From Sphingomonas sanxanigenens DSM 19645 = NX02 (GTDB lineage: Bacteria > Pseudomonadota > Alphaproteobacteria > Sphingomonadales > Sphingomonadaceae): a DNA stretch of 64,000 bases. Position 1 is the stretch's first letter; the number at the start of each line of letters is the position of its first letter. A program made the translations under genes and the position numbers. Of the stretch, positions 30,638-40,070 are shown one piece after another. The stretch is taken from positions 4,974,501 through 5,038,500 of the forward strand of contig NZ_CP006644.1 of assembly GCF_000512205.2 (NCBI RefSeq), written 5' to 3'. The notes under the pieces were generated by a model, which saw only the letters and a program-made list of their open reading frames with translations, searched no databases and was not told the origin of the DNA.

Positions 30638-33600
30638 TCAGGGCATGCGCCATGCATAGAGCCCGTGATGCGCCAGCACATACAGCGTCTTGCGGTCGGC
30701 GCCGCCGAACAGGATCTGCAGCGGGCGTTCGGGCACGTCGATGCGGCCGACTTCCTTGCCGTCCGCCGCATAGACGAACACCTGCCCGTTCGCGACATAG
30801 ACGCGGCCGGCACCATCGCTCGCCACACCCTCGCCGCCGCGTTCGGCAAAAGGCTTGAGCCCGGTCACCGTGCCGCCCGCGCCGACAACACCGCTATAGG
30901 TGCGGTTCTCCGAGCCGTTGGTCAGATAGACGCGCTCGCCCGGCTTGCCCTGGATGAAGCCATAGCTGTCGAGCGGGTCCGAGAAGCGCCGCCCGCGATG
31001 GTCGGACGGCCCCTGCGCGAACACACGCCATGCCGGCAGCACCAGCGATCCATCCGGCGAGGCATATTCCTGCGCCTTGGGCAGCGCCATATCGCGCGCG
31101 AACATCTCTGCGAGGGTGGTGAACCGATAGGTCGCGGGATCGAGCTGATCCTTGAACTCGCCATTGTTCCACCAGTTGACCGGCAGCACCGTCGCCGCGC
31201 CCGCGCGGGGCGCCACCGGAGTCGGCGCGATCACCGTAACCTGGGTGTCGGGCGCGTCGGGGGTGACGCTGTAGACCGTGCCGCGGCGCCCGAACGAGGA
31301 CAGCACCAGCAGATTGCCTGACGCGTCGATCGTCAGGTTGACCGGATCGAGCGTGGCATCGCGCACGATCTCGAGCTTGCGCTCCTCGGACCAGCGCCAG
31401 ATGCGCTGGAAGTGGCGGTCGATGAAATAGAGCCGGCCCTGCGCGTCCACCGCGCCGCCGCCGATCGAATAGAAGCCATCCGCCAACCGCTCGACCTTGC
31501 CGTCGAGATAGCTGACCGGCGCTACCGGTTCGGGCTTCGCGGCCACGTCGAGCACCGCGAACTCGCGCTCGCGCACGTCGAGCCCGCTGGTGACGTCGCG
31601 GATCGCGTTCTCGAACGGGAATTTGGTCAGCCGCAGGAAGGTGGCGCAGCCATTCTCGTCGCAGGTGCCGAGTCCGCTCTCGCCGTTCACATGGACGTTG
31701 CGAAAGCGGATATCCTGCGAATTGTAGAGCGTGACCGCCGCGGGCGCCGGCTTGCGGGTGCGGGTGACGCGATAGCCATGGAAGTTGGCGACGAGGATGT
31801 TGCGCGAGTTGCGGATCTCCAGCGCCACCGCATCGCCGCTTTCACCCCCCTCGCCTTCGGTCTGCGGCGCCAGCAATTCCCAGTTGGCGACGCGGTTGAG
31901 GCCGATCTCGGTGCGGACATGATGTTCGACCGAGGCCTGGATGATCCGGCCCGGCGTCTCGGTGTCCGAAATCAGGATGCCGGGATGGCCGAAGGTGCTG
32001 GGACTCCAGACATTGGCGAAGGTGCCGCCGCCGCCGTCGGTTACCCACAGGCTGGCATATTGCCCGTCCCAGCGCTTCGCCGCATCGGGATCGCCGGTGC
32101 CATTGTTGTTGTAGGGCATCGTCCGGCTGCCGTCGAACAGGTTGGTGCCGTGGCCGCCCTGGAACTTGACGTCGTTGACCATCGAACCGGCGCCGGCCTT
32201 CCACAGCAGCGCTGTCGCGCGCGGATTGATGCCATTGGTGTTGAGCCCGACGCCGGCGACGATCGCATCGCCCCCCTTCGCGCTCTCGACCAGGGCCTTC
32301 GGCGCGCCGACGCCCTGGAAGCCGGGCGTGCCATCGGGCAGCGAGATCTGTGTCAGGCTGGGGTGGAGCCCCACCAGCACCGTGTCCGGCCGCAGCCGCA
32401 GCGTGTCGCTGACCTTGTAGAAGCCGGCGGGCAGATAGACGACGCGGTTGCCGTCGATCGCCTTCTGGATCGCGGCGGTATCGTCGGTCTTGTCGTCGCC
32501 CTTCGCACCGAGGCTGCGCACGCTCACCCAGTCCGACACCGGCGGCAGCGCGCGTATTGCCGGCGCGGACGGCGCGGACGGCGCGGGCAGCGCGGCGATG
32601 CGCTCGGCCTTCATCACGGTCCTGTAATCGCCGATGCGGCCGAGGCCGGGCAGGGTCAGGCCATGGGTGAAGGAGGCGACCTTGTAAGCCGCGCCGCTGC
32701 CCGCCACGGTCTTGCCGCTGTCCCGAAAGCGCGCGAACACCGGGGTGTTGGCGGCGACGACATTCTGGAAGCCGACCTGCGTGTAGACATTCGTCTCGTT
32801 GGAGATGATCACGCCCGCCTTCGACACATTCTCGAAGCGGATATCCTGCCCCCACAGCCAGTCGCCGTAGCCGCGGTCGATCTCGATGCCGACGGGGGTG
32901 TTGCGGATCGCGACGTTGACGAGCGTCAGCCCCGCCTCATGCTCGCGGATCGCGGCGTCGCGCTGCCCCTCGAAGGTCGCATCGACCAGCGCGAACGGCC
33001 AGGCGGGCGAAGGCTTCTCGGCGAGGATGCCATAGCGGCCGCCGCGGAAATGCAGATCCTCCGCCTCGTTCGCGACATGGTAGAGCCCGGCGAGCCCAGA
33101 GCCGATATCGAAATCGACATGGCTGACGAAGCTGTGCTGCGCGGAATGGAAACGGATCGCGGTGGCGGCCGCATTGCCTTCGAGTATGCGGAAATCGATA
33201 TTGCCCAGCGCCGAATAGAAGGTTCCCGGGTTGGCGTCGGGAACATCCTTGTTGAACGGCACGCTGCCCGGCGGCGGGAAGGCCACGGGCCGCGCATCCT
33301 TGGGGTCGCGTTCGCGCCGGGCGCCCGCGAAGATCAGCATGTGCGCGACGCCGCGCTGGAAGCCGGGCGTGTTGCGGCCGAGCAGGATCACCGGGCGCTG
33401 CTCGCCGATGCCGAAGATGCGCACGCCGGGCCACAGGAAGATCGTGCGGGTGATCCGATAGGTCCCCGCGGGCAGGAAGACGATGCCGCCGCCGCCCTTT
33501 TCCGCCGCCTTGTCGATCGCCGCCTGGATCGCGGCGCTATCATCGGCGCGGCCGTCGCCAACACCCGCCACCTTGACCGCCGCCGGCTCGTCGGGCGCGG

Positions 33601-33691
33601 TGCGGTAGACGGACGGGGACGCATAAGCGGTTCCCGCCGCCGCCAGAAACAGCAGCACCGAGGCACAGGCTCCACTCAATCCGCGATACAT
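30638..33691 (-). CDS. Exported tandem beta-helix (pectate-lyase superfamily/GH55-like) protein fused to a gluconolactonase-like propeller
   Basis: This 1017-residue protein has a signal peptide (MYRGLSGACASVLLFLAAA). The first Pectate_lyase_3-type domain starts near residue 35 (GVGDGRADDSAAIQAAI, then GIVFLPAGTYRITRT). A second starts near residue 385 (SLGAKGDDKTDDTAAIQKAI, YLPAGFYKVSDTL). Two such helices in tandem is the architecture of GH55 exo-beta-1,3-glucanases. From about residue 730 there are SMP-30/gluconolactonase-like strands (GGGAVDAQGRLYFIDRHFQRIWRW, GRVYVANGQVFVYA). The start at 33691 is chosen because the signal peptide begins there. It lies directly downstream of the TonB receptor. 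Substrate and catalytic residues are not certain. Confidence 0.72.
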   Translation of the reverse strand: MYRGLSGACASVLLFLAAAGTAYASPSVYRTAPDEPAAVKVAGVGDGRADDSAAIQAAIDKAAEKGGGGIVFLPAGTYRITRTIFLWPGVRIFGIGEQRPVILLGRNTPGFQRGVAHMLIFAGARRERDPKDARPVAFPPPGSVPFNKDVPDANPGTFYSALGNIDFRILEGNAAATAIRFHSAQHSFVSHVDFDIGSGLAGLYHVANEAEDLHFRGGRYGILAEKPSPAWPFALVDATFEGQRDAAIREHEAGLTLVNVAIRNTPVGIEIDRGYGDWLWGQDIRFENVSKAGVIISNETNVYTQVGFQNVVAANTPVFARFRDSGKTVAGSGAAYKVASFTHGLTLPGLGRIGDYRTVMKAERIAALPAPSAPSAPAIRALPPVSDWVSVRSLGAKGDDKTDDTAAIQKAIDGNRVVYLPAGFYKVSDTLRLRPDTVLVGLHPSLTQISLPDGTPGFQGVGAPKALVESAKGGDAIVAGVGLNTNGINPRATALLWKAGAGSMVNDVKFQGGHGTNLFDGSRTMPYNNNGTGDPDAAKRWDGQYASLWVTDGGGGTFANVWSPSTFGHPGILISDTETPGRIIQASVEHHVRTEIGLNRVANWELLAPQTEGEGGESGDAVALEIRNSRNILVANFHGYRVTRTRKPAPAAVTLYNSQDIRFRNVHVNGESGLGTCDENGCATFLRLTKFPFENAIRDVTSGLDVREREFAVLDVAAKPEPVAPVSYLDGKVERLADGFYSIGGGAVDAQGRLYFIDRHFQRIWRWSEERKLEIVRDATLDPVNLTIDASGNLLVLSSFGRRGTVYSVTPDAPDTQVTVIAPTPVAPRAGAATVLPVNWWNNGEFKDQLDPATYRFTTLAEMFARDMALPKAQEYASPDGSLVLPAWRVFAQGPSDHRGRRFSDPLDSYGFIQGKPGERVYLTNGSENRTYSGVVGAGGTVTGLKPFAERGGEGVASDGAGRVYVANGQVFVYAADGKEVGRIDVPERPLQILFGGADRKTLYVLAHHGLYAWRMP

Positions 33692-33710
33692 GCAGTTACT
33701 CCGGCAGACC

Positions 33711-33742
33711 AAACAAATGTCCCGGCCGGTGAGGGCCGGGAC
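33711..33742 (-). terminator. Hairpin between TonB receptor and downstream beta-helix gene
   Basis: A perfect 9-bp stem (GTCCCGGCC, 33719-33727, with GGCCGGGAC, 33734-33742; 6-nt loop) is followed on the minus strand by the U-rich ATTTGTTT. It could terminate or attenuate transcription from the receptor into the next gene, or stabilise the upstream message. Confidence 0.45.
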
Positions 33743-33791
33743 GAGGTGGGGGGAGGGGACTGGGAATGGGGGTGATCGATCCGATGATGCC

Positions 33792-36770
33792 TCAGAAGCT
33801 GAAGCGAAGGCCTGCGCGATACGTCCGCCCCAGCGTGTCGTAGAGCGCCGGGTTCACGTCGAGGCCGGTGTTGGTCTGCGGGCTCGCCTCCGGATCGCGA
33901 TCGAACAGATTGTCGACCTTGAAGTAGAAGCGCACCTGCTCGTTGAGGTTGTAGGAGCCGCCGATATCGACATAGAAGGCGCCCTTCATGCGATTATAGT
34001 CGATCGTCGGATTGTTCTGGGTCGATGCCGGGCAGCTTCCCGCCTGGCATTCGATATACTGGTTGCCGAAGGTGCCGCTGGAGAACCAGCGTTCCTGCAC
34101 GGTGAAGCTGAACTGGTCGTTCTCGTAGGTCTGGATCGCCAGCCACTTCCAGTCGGGCGTCGCGCCGGTGTTGTTGCCGGCAGTATCGACCGGGATGGTG
34201 CCGGGAATGCCGGGGTCGGTCACGAACTTGCGGACATGGGTGGCGAGGGCACGCACGGTCAGCGACCCGTCCAGCCCCAGCGGCCTGCGCCACTGATAGC
34301 TCGCCTCGATGTCGAAGCCGTCGGTCTTGATCGAGGCGAGGTTGAACGACTGGACGTTGACGAACTTGAAATCGCTGTCGAGGTCGAAGGCGCCGCAGGT
34401 GGAGGTAATGCCTTCGAGGAAACAGAGGTTGACGATCTGCTGCGCCGACAGGCTGGAGATCACCCCCTCGAGCTTGATCTTGTAATAGTCGAAGGAAAGG
34501 CTGAATCCCGGCAGCCAGGGCGGATTGGAGAGCACCGCGCCGACTTCGGTGTTGCGCGCGATCTCGGGCCGCAGGTCGGGGTTGCCGACCGTGTTCTGGA
34601 TGATCAGCACCTGCTGACCGCTGCCGCGCGGGTCGGTAAAGTTGGGAACGGTGGTCGTCACCGGCGCGGCGAACAGCTCGGAAAGGTTGGGCGCCCGAAC
34701 GTCGCGCGACGTCACCGCGCGCAGGCGGAACCCGTCGAGCGGCGTATCCCAGGTGCCGCCCACCTTCCACGACCAGACCGTGCCGGAGGTGCTGTAATCA
34801 GTCACGCGCGCCGCGCCGTTGATGTTGGCGCGCCCTGCGCCTTCTGAGTCGATCAGCGGGACATCGACCTCGACGAAGCCTTCGACCACCTCATATCGGC
34901 CGCGGCCATTCTTGTAGTTGCCGGCATACCAGTTGCTGCCATCCACCGCGTTGAGCAGCGGGTCCGCGGGATATTCGGCGCTGTTGGGGCTCGCATCCAT
35001 CACGCCCGCGCCATAGGGATCGGCGTTGACCCGATAATATTCGCGGCGATATTCGCCACCGAACGCCACCGACAACGGCCCCGCCCACAGTTCGAAGGGT
35101 GAGCCCGAGATGTTGAGGCTGGCAACATCCTGCGTCTGCTTGGTGTGCTGGAACGGGCCGTTCTCGGGGGTGATATAGGCGAGCGCCGCCGTCGACGGGA
35201 TGTTGTTGCCGAAGATGTTGATCGGCGCGCAACCATTGGCCCGCGCCACCGGATCGCGACAGACGATCTCGCCGTTCAGCCGGATCGCGTCCGCCGCCTG
35301 GTTGTAGCGGCGGTTGAGCATGATGTTCTCGACATCGATGTCGGTGATGTTGATGCCATGCTCATAATAGGCGTCGTAGTTCCAGTTGCTCGCGATCTTG
35401 CCCTTGGCACCCGCGACGAAGCGATACTGCCTGCGGTTGGTGTAAACCTGGATGTTGGGCAGGATCGCGTTGCTCAGGCCATAGCGGAAGTTGGTGATGC
35501 CCGCGGTCGCGCAGGCCGTCGCAACCGATTCCGGCAGGTAGGGATTGCTGCACTGGACGGTCAGGTCGGTGCGCGCGGCACCCGGGTTGGGCTGGTTGTT
35601 GGTCTTCACCCGCGCGATGTTGACGGTCGCATAGAGTTCATTGTCCGGCGCGAACTCATAGGCGATGCGGGTAAAGCCGTTGATGCGCTCCAGCGCGGAC
35701 TGCAGCGAGGTGCCCGAGCCGACATGCCCGGACATGTCGCCGCCGACGCAGAAGCCGACGAAGCAGCCATTGACGTTGCCGGCTGCATTGCGCGCCGGCG
35801 TGCCGTTGGAGCCGTACGCGAAATTATAGGGATTCCCAGCGGCATCGAACGCGATGCCCTGCAGCGGCCCCGTGTTGATCAGGCCATATTTGGCATATTG
35901 ATAGGGCTGGCCGAAATCGCGGTACAGATATTGCGGGTTGTTGCTGTTGAGCACGCCGGTGTTGACGAGCGTCGTCGCGCGATACCAGTCGCGATCCCCG
36001 GCAAGGTCGGTGCCGAAATTGCCCGGCCCCACGCCTTCCTCATGATCATATTCGCCGCTGACGATCACATGCAGCCGGCCGAAGGACTTGCCCCAGGCAC
36101 CCTGGATCAGGACCTGCTGATTGTCCTTATAGTCGGTGATGCCGCCCTGGATGTTGCCCTTGAAGCCTTCGAACTTGGTGTTGGTGATGAAGTTGACGAC
36201 ACCGCCCACCGCATCCGATCCGTAGGAGGCCGAGGCGCCGCCCGTCACCACGTCGACGCGCTGGATCAGCAGTTGCGGGAACAGGCTGATATCGGGCACG
36301 CCGGTGACGTTGGCGCCGACCACGCGCTGGCCGTCGAGCAGGGTCAGCGTGCGGATCGTGCCGAGGCCGCGCAGCGAGAAGGAGCTGAGGCCCTGCTGGC
36401 CGCTCGACGTGCTGAACGTACCCGTGGCGGCGCCGGTCGAGCCCTGCAGCGAGGGCAGCTGCGCGATCGTGTTGAAAATGTTGGGCTGCGCATTGTTGGC
36501 GATCTGCTCGGCCCCGATCACGGTGGTCGGCGTCGGCGCGTTGAATCCGCTCGTGGTGATGCGCGATCCGGTGACGATGATGTCGGCATTTTGCCGTTCC
36601 TGCGCCCCCGTATCGGGCGCCTCGTCGGCAACCGTCACCGTGTCGGTCTGCTGCGGAGCCGGCGCGGGCGCCTCCTGCGCATGCGCCGCGCCGCTGAATG
36701 TGATCGCTATCAATGCCGCGAAGCTGACACCTGCAAGATGTCGGCAGGTTCCGATCGTCGCCTTCATCAT
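33792..36770 (-). CDS. TonB-dependent receptor (carbohydrate-type, CUT locus)
   Basis: This 992-residue outer-membrane receptor has a signal peptide (MMKATIGTCRHLAG, hydrophobic core, GAAHAQ) and the TonB-box-like DIIVTGSRI near residue 65. The plug has LLDGQRVVG and VDVVTGGASASYGSDAVGGVVNF. The large barrel ends in an aromatic terminus (RAGLRFSF). Size and plug motifs match sphingomonad/Caulobacter receptors for plant-derived oligosaccharides rather than siderophore receptors. It is flanked by two paralogous beta-helix proteins, so it probably imports their oligomeric products. The ATG at 36770 has AAGGGG upstream; an adjacent ATG at 36767 is equally possible. Confidence 0.88.
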   Translation of the reverse strand: MMKATIGTCRHLAGVSFAALIAITFSGAAHAQEAPAPAPQQTDTVTVADEAPDTGAQERQNADIIVTGSRITTSGFNAPTPTTVIGAEQIANNAQPNIFNTIAQLPSLQGSTGAATGTFSTSSGQQGLSSFSLRGLGTIRTLTLLDGQRVVGANVTGVPDISLFPQLLIQRVDVVTGGASASYGSDAVGGVVNFITNTKFEGFKGNIQGGITDYKDNQQVLIQGAWGKSFGRLHVIVSGEYDHEEGVGPGNFGTDLAGDRDWYRATTLVNTGVLNSNNPQYLYRDFGQPYQYAKYGLINTGPLQGIAFDAAGNPYNFAYGSNGTPARNAAGNVNGCFVGFCVGGDMSGHVGSGTSLQSALERINGFTRIAYEFAPDNELYATVNIARVKTNNQPNPGAARTDLTVQCSNPYLPESVATACATAGITNFRYGLSNAILPNIQVYTNRRQYRFVAGAKGKIASNWNYDAYYEHGINITDIDVENIMLNRRYNQAADAIRLNGEIVCRDPVARANGCAPINIFGNNIPSTAALAYITPENGPFQHTKQTQDVASLNISGSPFELWAGPLSVAFGGEYRREYYRVNADPYGAGVMDASPNSAEYPADPLLNAVDGSNWYAGNYKNGRGRYEVVEGFVEVDVPLIDSEGAGRANINGAARVTDYSTSGTVWSWKVGGTWDTPLDGFRLRAVTSRDVRAPNLSELFAAPVTTTVPNFTDPRGSGQQVLIIQNTVGNPDLRPEIARNTEVGAVLSNPPWLPGFSLSFDYYKIKLEGVISSLSAQQIVNLCFLEGITSTCGAFDLDSDFKFVNVQSFNLASIKTDGFDIEASYQWRRPLGLDGSLTVRALATHVRKFVTDPGIPGTIPVDTAGNNTGATPDWKWLAIQTYENDQFSFTVQERWFSSGTFGNQYIECQAGSCPASTQNNPTIDYNRMKGAFYVDIGGSYNLNEQVRFYFKVDNLFDRDPEASPQTNTGLDVNPALYDTLGRTYRAGLRFSF

Positions 36771-36842
36771 CCATCCCCTTCTTTTGTTTGACGGCTGCGC
36801 CCGGTGCCTTGCCATGCCCCATAGCGAGCGTTTCGTTGTAAG

Positions 36843-36873
36843 ATTATCGCGCGGACCGACGCGCCGCATGCAA
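36843..36873 (-). promoter_or_regulatory. Candidate promoter of the TonB receptor gene
   Basis: On the minus strand GATAAT (36848-36843) is a 5/6 match to the -10 consensus. TTGCAT (36873-36868) lies 19 bases upstream, with a wide spacer and a weak -35. It would give a leader of about 65 bases before the ATG. Confidence 0.35.
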
Positions 36874-36890
36874 GACAATGGTCGTAGTCG
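36874..36890 (-). promoter_or_regulatory. Shared upstream motif, copy 1 (before TonB receptor)
   Basis: GACAATGGTCGTAGTCG (plus-strand reading) matches GACGATGGTCGTAATTC at 40009-40025 at 13 of 17 positions. In both places, 17-19 bases downstream on the minus strand, the sequence CCGCGCGAT follows. The TGGT half resembles FadR-class GntR operators (TGGTNNNACCA), and a GntR/FadR regulator is encoded at 40659-41336. Confidence 0.4.
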
Positions 36891-36911
36891 TCCGCGACCG
36901 TAGCGGTGAGC

Positions 36912-39900
36912 TCAAGGCCGGGCCGAATACAGCGCGTGGTGCGTCAAGATGAACAAGGTGCGGCCACCGGCTCCGCCGAACAGAATCTGCAGCGGCCGTT
37001 CGGGAACATCGATCCGCCCCACTTCCTTGCCGTTCGGATCATAGACGAACACCTGCCCGTTCGCGACATAGACGCGCCCCTGCCCATCCACCGCGACGCT
37101 TTCTCCACCTCGGTTGGCGAAGCGCTTCAGGTCGGTCAACGTGCCACCGGGGCCGACCTTGCCGCTATAGGTGACGTTCTCGGAACCGTTGGTGACGAAC
37201 AGCCGCTCGCCCGGCTTCGCGCCGACCAGGCCGTTGGCGTTCAGCCCATCCGACCAGCGCCAGCCGACATGATCGATCGGCCCCTGCTGCCAGACGCGGA
37301 ACGCGGGCAGCGAGAGGCTGCCATCGGGCGAGACATATTCCTGCGCCTTGGGCGTGCCGACATCGCGCGCGAACATCTCGGCAAGCGTCGTGAACTCATA
37401 GGTCTTGTGATCGAGCTGGTCGCGGAATTCGCCATTGTTCCACCAGTTGACCGGCAGCAGCGTCGTCGCCGCGGCAGCGCCGCGCGCCGGCGTCGGCGGG
37501 ATCAATGTGATCTTGTCCTGTGGCGCGGCCGGATCGAAGGAATAGACCCCGCCCTTGGGACCGAGCGACGACAGCACCAGCAGATGGCCTGAGGCATCGA
37601 CCGCGAGGTTGACCGGATCGAGCGCATGATCGCGCACGATCTCCAGCCCCTTGCCCTCGGTCCAGCGGTGGATGCGCTGGAAGCGGCGATCGATGAAGTA
37701 GAGCGCGCCGGCGGCGTCGACCGCGGCGCCCGAGATCGACCAGAAACCATCCTCCAGCTTGCTCACCCTCGCGCTGCTGGCGGGAGGCGGCGCGATGCGA
37801 CGGTCTGCGGCACCGATGTCGAGGCTGGCAAACTCGCGCTCGCGGACGAACAGCTTGCGCGTCACATCCTCGATCGCATTGTCGAACGGATATTTGCTCG
37901 CGCGCAGGAACGTGCCGCAGCCCTCGTCGTCGCAGGTGGCGTAGCCGCTTTCGGCGTTGATGTGGACGTTGCGGAAGCGGATGTCGCTGGAATTGATCAG
38001 CTTCACCGCGCTTTCCGCCGGGGCATAGCTGCGCGTCACGCGATAGCCGTGATAATTGGCGAACAGCAGGTTGCGCGAATTGCGGATCTCCAGCGACACC
38101 GCATTGGGGCCGTCGCCCACTTCCTGCTCGGTCTGCGGCGCCAGAAATTCCCAGTTCTGGACATTGTCGAGCACGAACTCGTTGCGCGCGTGGTGCTCGA
38201 CCGACATCTCGTAGACATGGCCGGGCGTGCTGGTGTCGGTGATGTAGAAGCCGGCCTGCGCGAAGGTGTTGGGGCTCCACACATCGGCGAAGGTGCCGCC
38301 GCCGCCATCCGTCACCCAGATGCTGGGATATTGCGCGTCCCACCGCCCATCCGACACCGGATCGCCGCTGCGCGCGGAAAGCGATCCCAGCGGCTTGCCG
38401 TCCGAGGTCGGCGTGCCGCCGCCACCCATGATCTTCACGTCTTCCACAAGGCTGGTCTCGCCCGATCGCCACAGCAGGGCGGCGGCGCGCGGGTTGATGC
38501 GACCGGTGAACAGGCCGAGGCCGGAGAGGATGTTGTCGCCGCCGCGCGGCGTTTCGAGGATCGGCAGCACCGCGCCGAGCCCGGCATGGTTCGGGTTGCC
38601 GTCCGGGATGTAGAGCTGCGTCAGCGCGGGGTGCAGGCCGATCAGCACCGTATCCGGCCGCAGGGTCAGCCGATCGGTCACCTTGTAGAAGCCGGCCGGG
38701 AAATAGAGGATGCGCTGGCCGTCGATCGCCTTCTGGATGGCGGCCGTATCGTCGGTCTTGCCATCGCCCACCACGCCCAGCGACTTCACATTCACCCATT
38801 GCGCCATCGCCGGCAGATCGCGGATCGCCGGCGTGCGCGGCGCGGGCATGGCGGGCAGCGCTTCGATCTTCGCTTCCGTGGCGTAGCTGCCGGTGTGGCC
38901 GAGATCGGGGATGGCGAGGCCATAGGAGAAGGAGGAGACCTTGTAGGCGCGCCCCTTGCCGGAGATCGTCTTGCCGCTGTCGCGGAAGCGCGCGAACACC
39001 GGGCTGTTGCTGGCCAGCGCATTCTCGAAGCCGACCTGGGTGAAGACGTTGTTCTCGTTGGAGATGATGACGGCCGCCTTCGAGACATTCTCGAAGCGCA
39101 CATCCTTGCCCCACAGCGAGTCGCCGTAGCCGCGATCGATCTCGATCCCCACCGGCGTGTCGCGGATGCTGACATTGACCAATGTCAGGTCCACCTCATG
39201 CTCGCGGATCGCAGCATCGCGCTGCCCGTCGAAGCTGGAATCGAGCAAGGTGAACTGCCAGGCGGGCGAGGTCTTCTCGGTGACGATGCCGTAGCGGCCG
39301 CCATGGAAATGGACATTCTCGATGACGTTGCCGGATTGATAGACGCCGGCGAAGGCCGATCCCAGGCGGAAGTCCATGTGACTGAGAAAGGCATGCTGCG
39401 CCATGCGGAAGCGCACGCCTGCGGCGGCGGGATTGCCCGCGCCGATCTCGATGTCGACATTGCTCATGGACGAATAGAAGGTGCCCGAATTGGCGTCGCG
39501 CACCACCTTGTCGCGCGGCACCACCGTCGGCACCGGCACCGGCACCTGCCCGACATTGTACTGGTCGCCGCCGGCGAAGACGATCATCGTCGATACGCCC
39601 TGCTGAAAACCGGGCGTGTTGGGCGCGAGCAGGATCACCGGACGCTTCTGGCCCACGCCATAGACGCGAACGCCGGCTGGCACCGTCAGGGTGCGGGTGA
39701 TGCGATAGGTGCCGGCGGGCAGGAAGACGATGCCGTGGCCGGTTGCGTCCCGCGCCTCGTTGAACGCCTGCTGCAACGCCTCGCTATCATCGCTGCGGCC
39801 GTCGCCCCGCGCCTTCACGGTCACGGCACGCGGCTCGTCGGGCGCCACGGGAAACACCGACTCTCCAGCCGCCCATGCGGGTCCGCCGCCACCGAGCGCG

Positions 39901-39941
39901 GTTGCCGCCAGCAGCGCCGCCATCATGCTGCGTGCCATCAT
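36912..39941 (-). CDS. Second exported tandem beta-helix protein with gluconolactonase-like propeller (paralogue)
   Basis: This 1009-residue paralogue of the 30638-33691 product is aligned along its whole length. It has a signal peptide (MMARSMMAALLAATALGG), a first domain with ARGDGRSDDSEALQQAF and IVFLPAGTYRITRTL, and a second near residue 380 with LGVVGDGKTDDTAAIQKAI. The C-terminal propeller runs from about residue 725 (GAAVDAAGALYFIDRRFQ), and both end with a VPERPLQILFGGA segment. The ATG at 39941 is preferred to 39956 because GGGAGAG sits six bases before it. The two proteins may split the work on one polymer (different linkages or chain ends). Activity is untested. Confidence 0.72.
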   Translation of the reverse strand: MMARSMMAALLAATALGGGGPAWAAGESVFPVAPDEPRAVTVKARGDGRSDDSEALQQAFNEARDATGHGIVFLPAGTYRITRTLTVPAGVRVYGVGQKRPVILLAPNTPGFQQGVSTMIVFAGGDQYNVGQVPVPVPTVVPRDKVVRDANSGTFYSSMSNVDIEIGAGNPAAAGVRFRMAQHAFLSHMDFRLGSAFAGVYQSGNVIENVHFHGGRYGIVTEKTSPAWQFTLLDSSFDGQRDAAIREHEVDLTLVNVSIRDTPVGIEIDRGYGDSLWGKDVRFENVSKAAVIISNENNVFTQVGFENALASNSPVFARFRDSGKTISGKGRAYKVSSFSYGLAIPDLGHTGSYATEAKIEALPAMPAPRTPAIRDLPAMAQWVNVKSLGVVGDGKTDDTAAIQKAIDGQRILYFPAGFYKVTDRLTLRPDTVLIGLHPALTQLYIPDGNPNHAGLGAVLPILETPRGGDNILSGLGLFTGRINPRAAALLWRSGETSLVEDVKIMGGGGTPTSDGKPLGSLSARSGDPVSDGRWDAQYPSIWVTDGGGGTFADVWSPNTFAQAGFYITDTSTPGHVYEMSVEHHARNEFVLDNVQNWEFLAPQTEQEVGDGPNAVSLEIRNSRNLLFANYHGYRVTRSYAPAESAVKLINSSDIRFRNVHINAESGYATCDDEGCGTFLRASKYPFDNAIEDVTRKLFVREREFASLDIGAADRRIAPPPASSARVSKLEDGFWSISGAAVDAAGALYFIDRRFQRIHRWTEGKGLEIVRDHALDPVNLAVDASGHLLVLSSLGPKGGVYSFDPAAPQDKITLIPPTPARGAAAATTLLPVNWWNNGEFRDQLDHKTYEFTTLAEMFARDVGTPKAQEYVSPDGSLSLPAFRVWQQGPIDHVGWRWSDGLNANGLVGAKPGERLFVTNGSENVTYSGKVGPGGTLTDLKRFANRGGESVAVDGQGRVYVANGQVFVYDPNGKEVGRIDVPERPLQILFGGAGGRTLFILTHHALYSARP

Positions 39942-40008
39942 CGCGTTCTCTCCCATGTTGTCGCACCGTTAGCGCTCGCTAGATCGCGCGGCCCGCTTTG
40001 GCACGCGC

Positions 40009-40025
40009 GACGATGGTCGTAATTC
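40009..40025 (-). promoter_or_regulatory. Shared upstream motif, copy 2 (between beta-helix gene and gluconokinase)
   Basis: GACGATGGTCGTAATTC lies about 70 bases before the minus-strand beta-helix gene and 45 bases before gluconokinase on the plus strand. It could therefore serve both. The minus-strand sequence downstream again has CCGCGCGAT, here 17 bases away. Confidence 0.4.
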
Positions 40026-40070
40026 ACGGGCGCGCGGGCATGCCTATGATGGCGCGACGAATTCATCGCG

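Noticed and set aside
31412-33775. 787-codon plus-strand frame opposite the first beta-helix gene
   Set aside because: The minus-strand product has a signal peptide and known domains, while this one has none; GC-rich DNA gives long antisense frames.
37626-40022. 798-codon plus-strand frame opposite the second beta-helix gene
   Set aside because: Same reason: it mirrors a paralogous gene with clear domain structure on the other strand.
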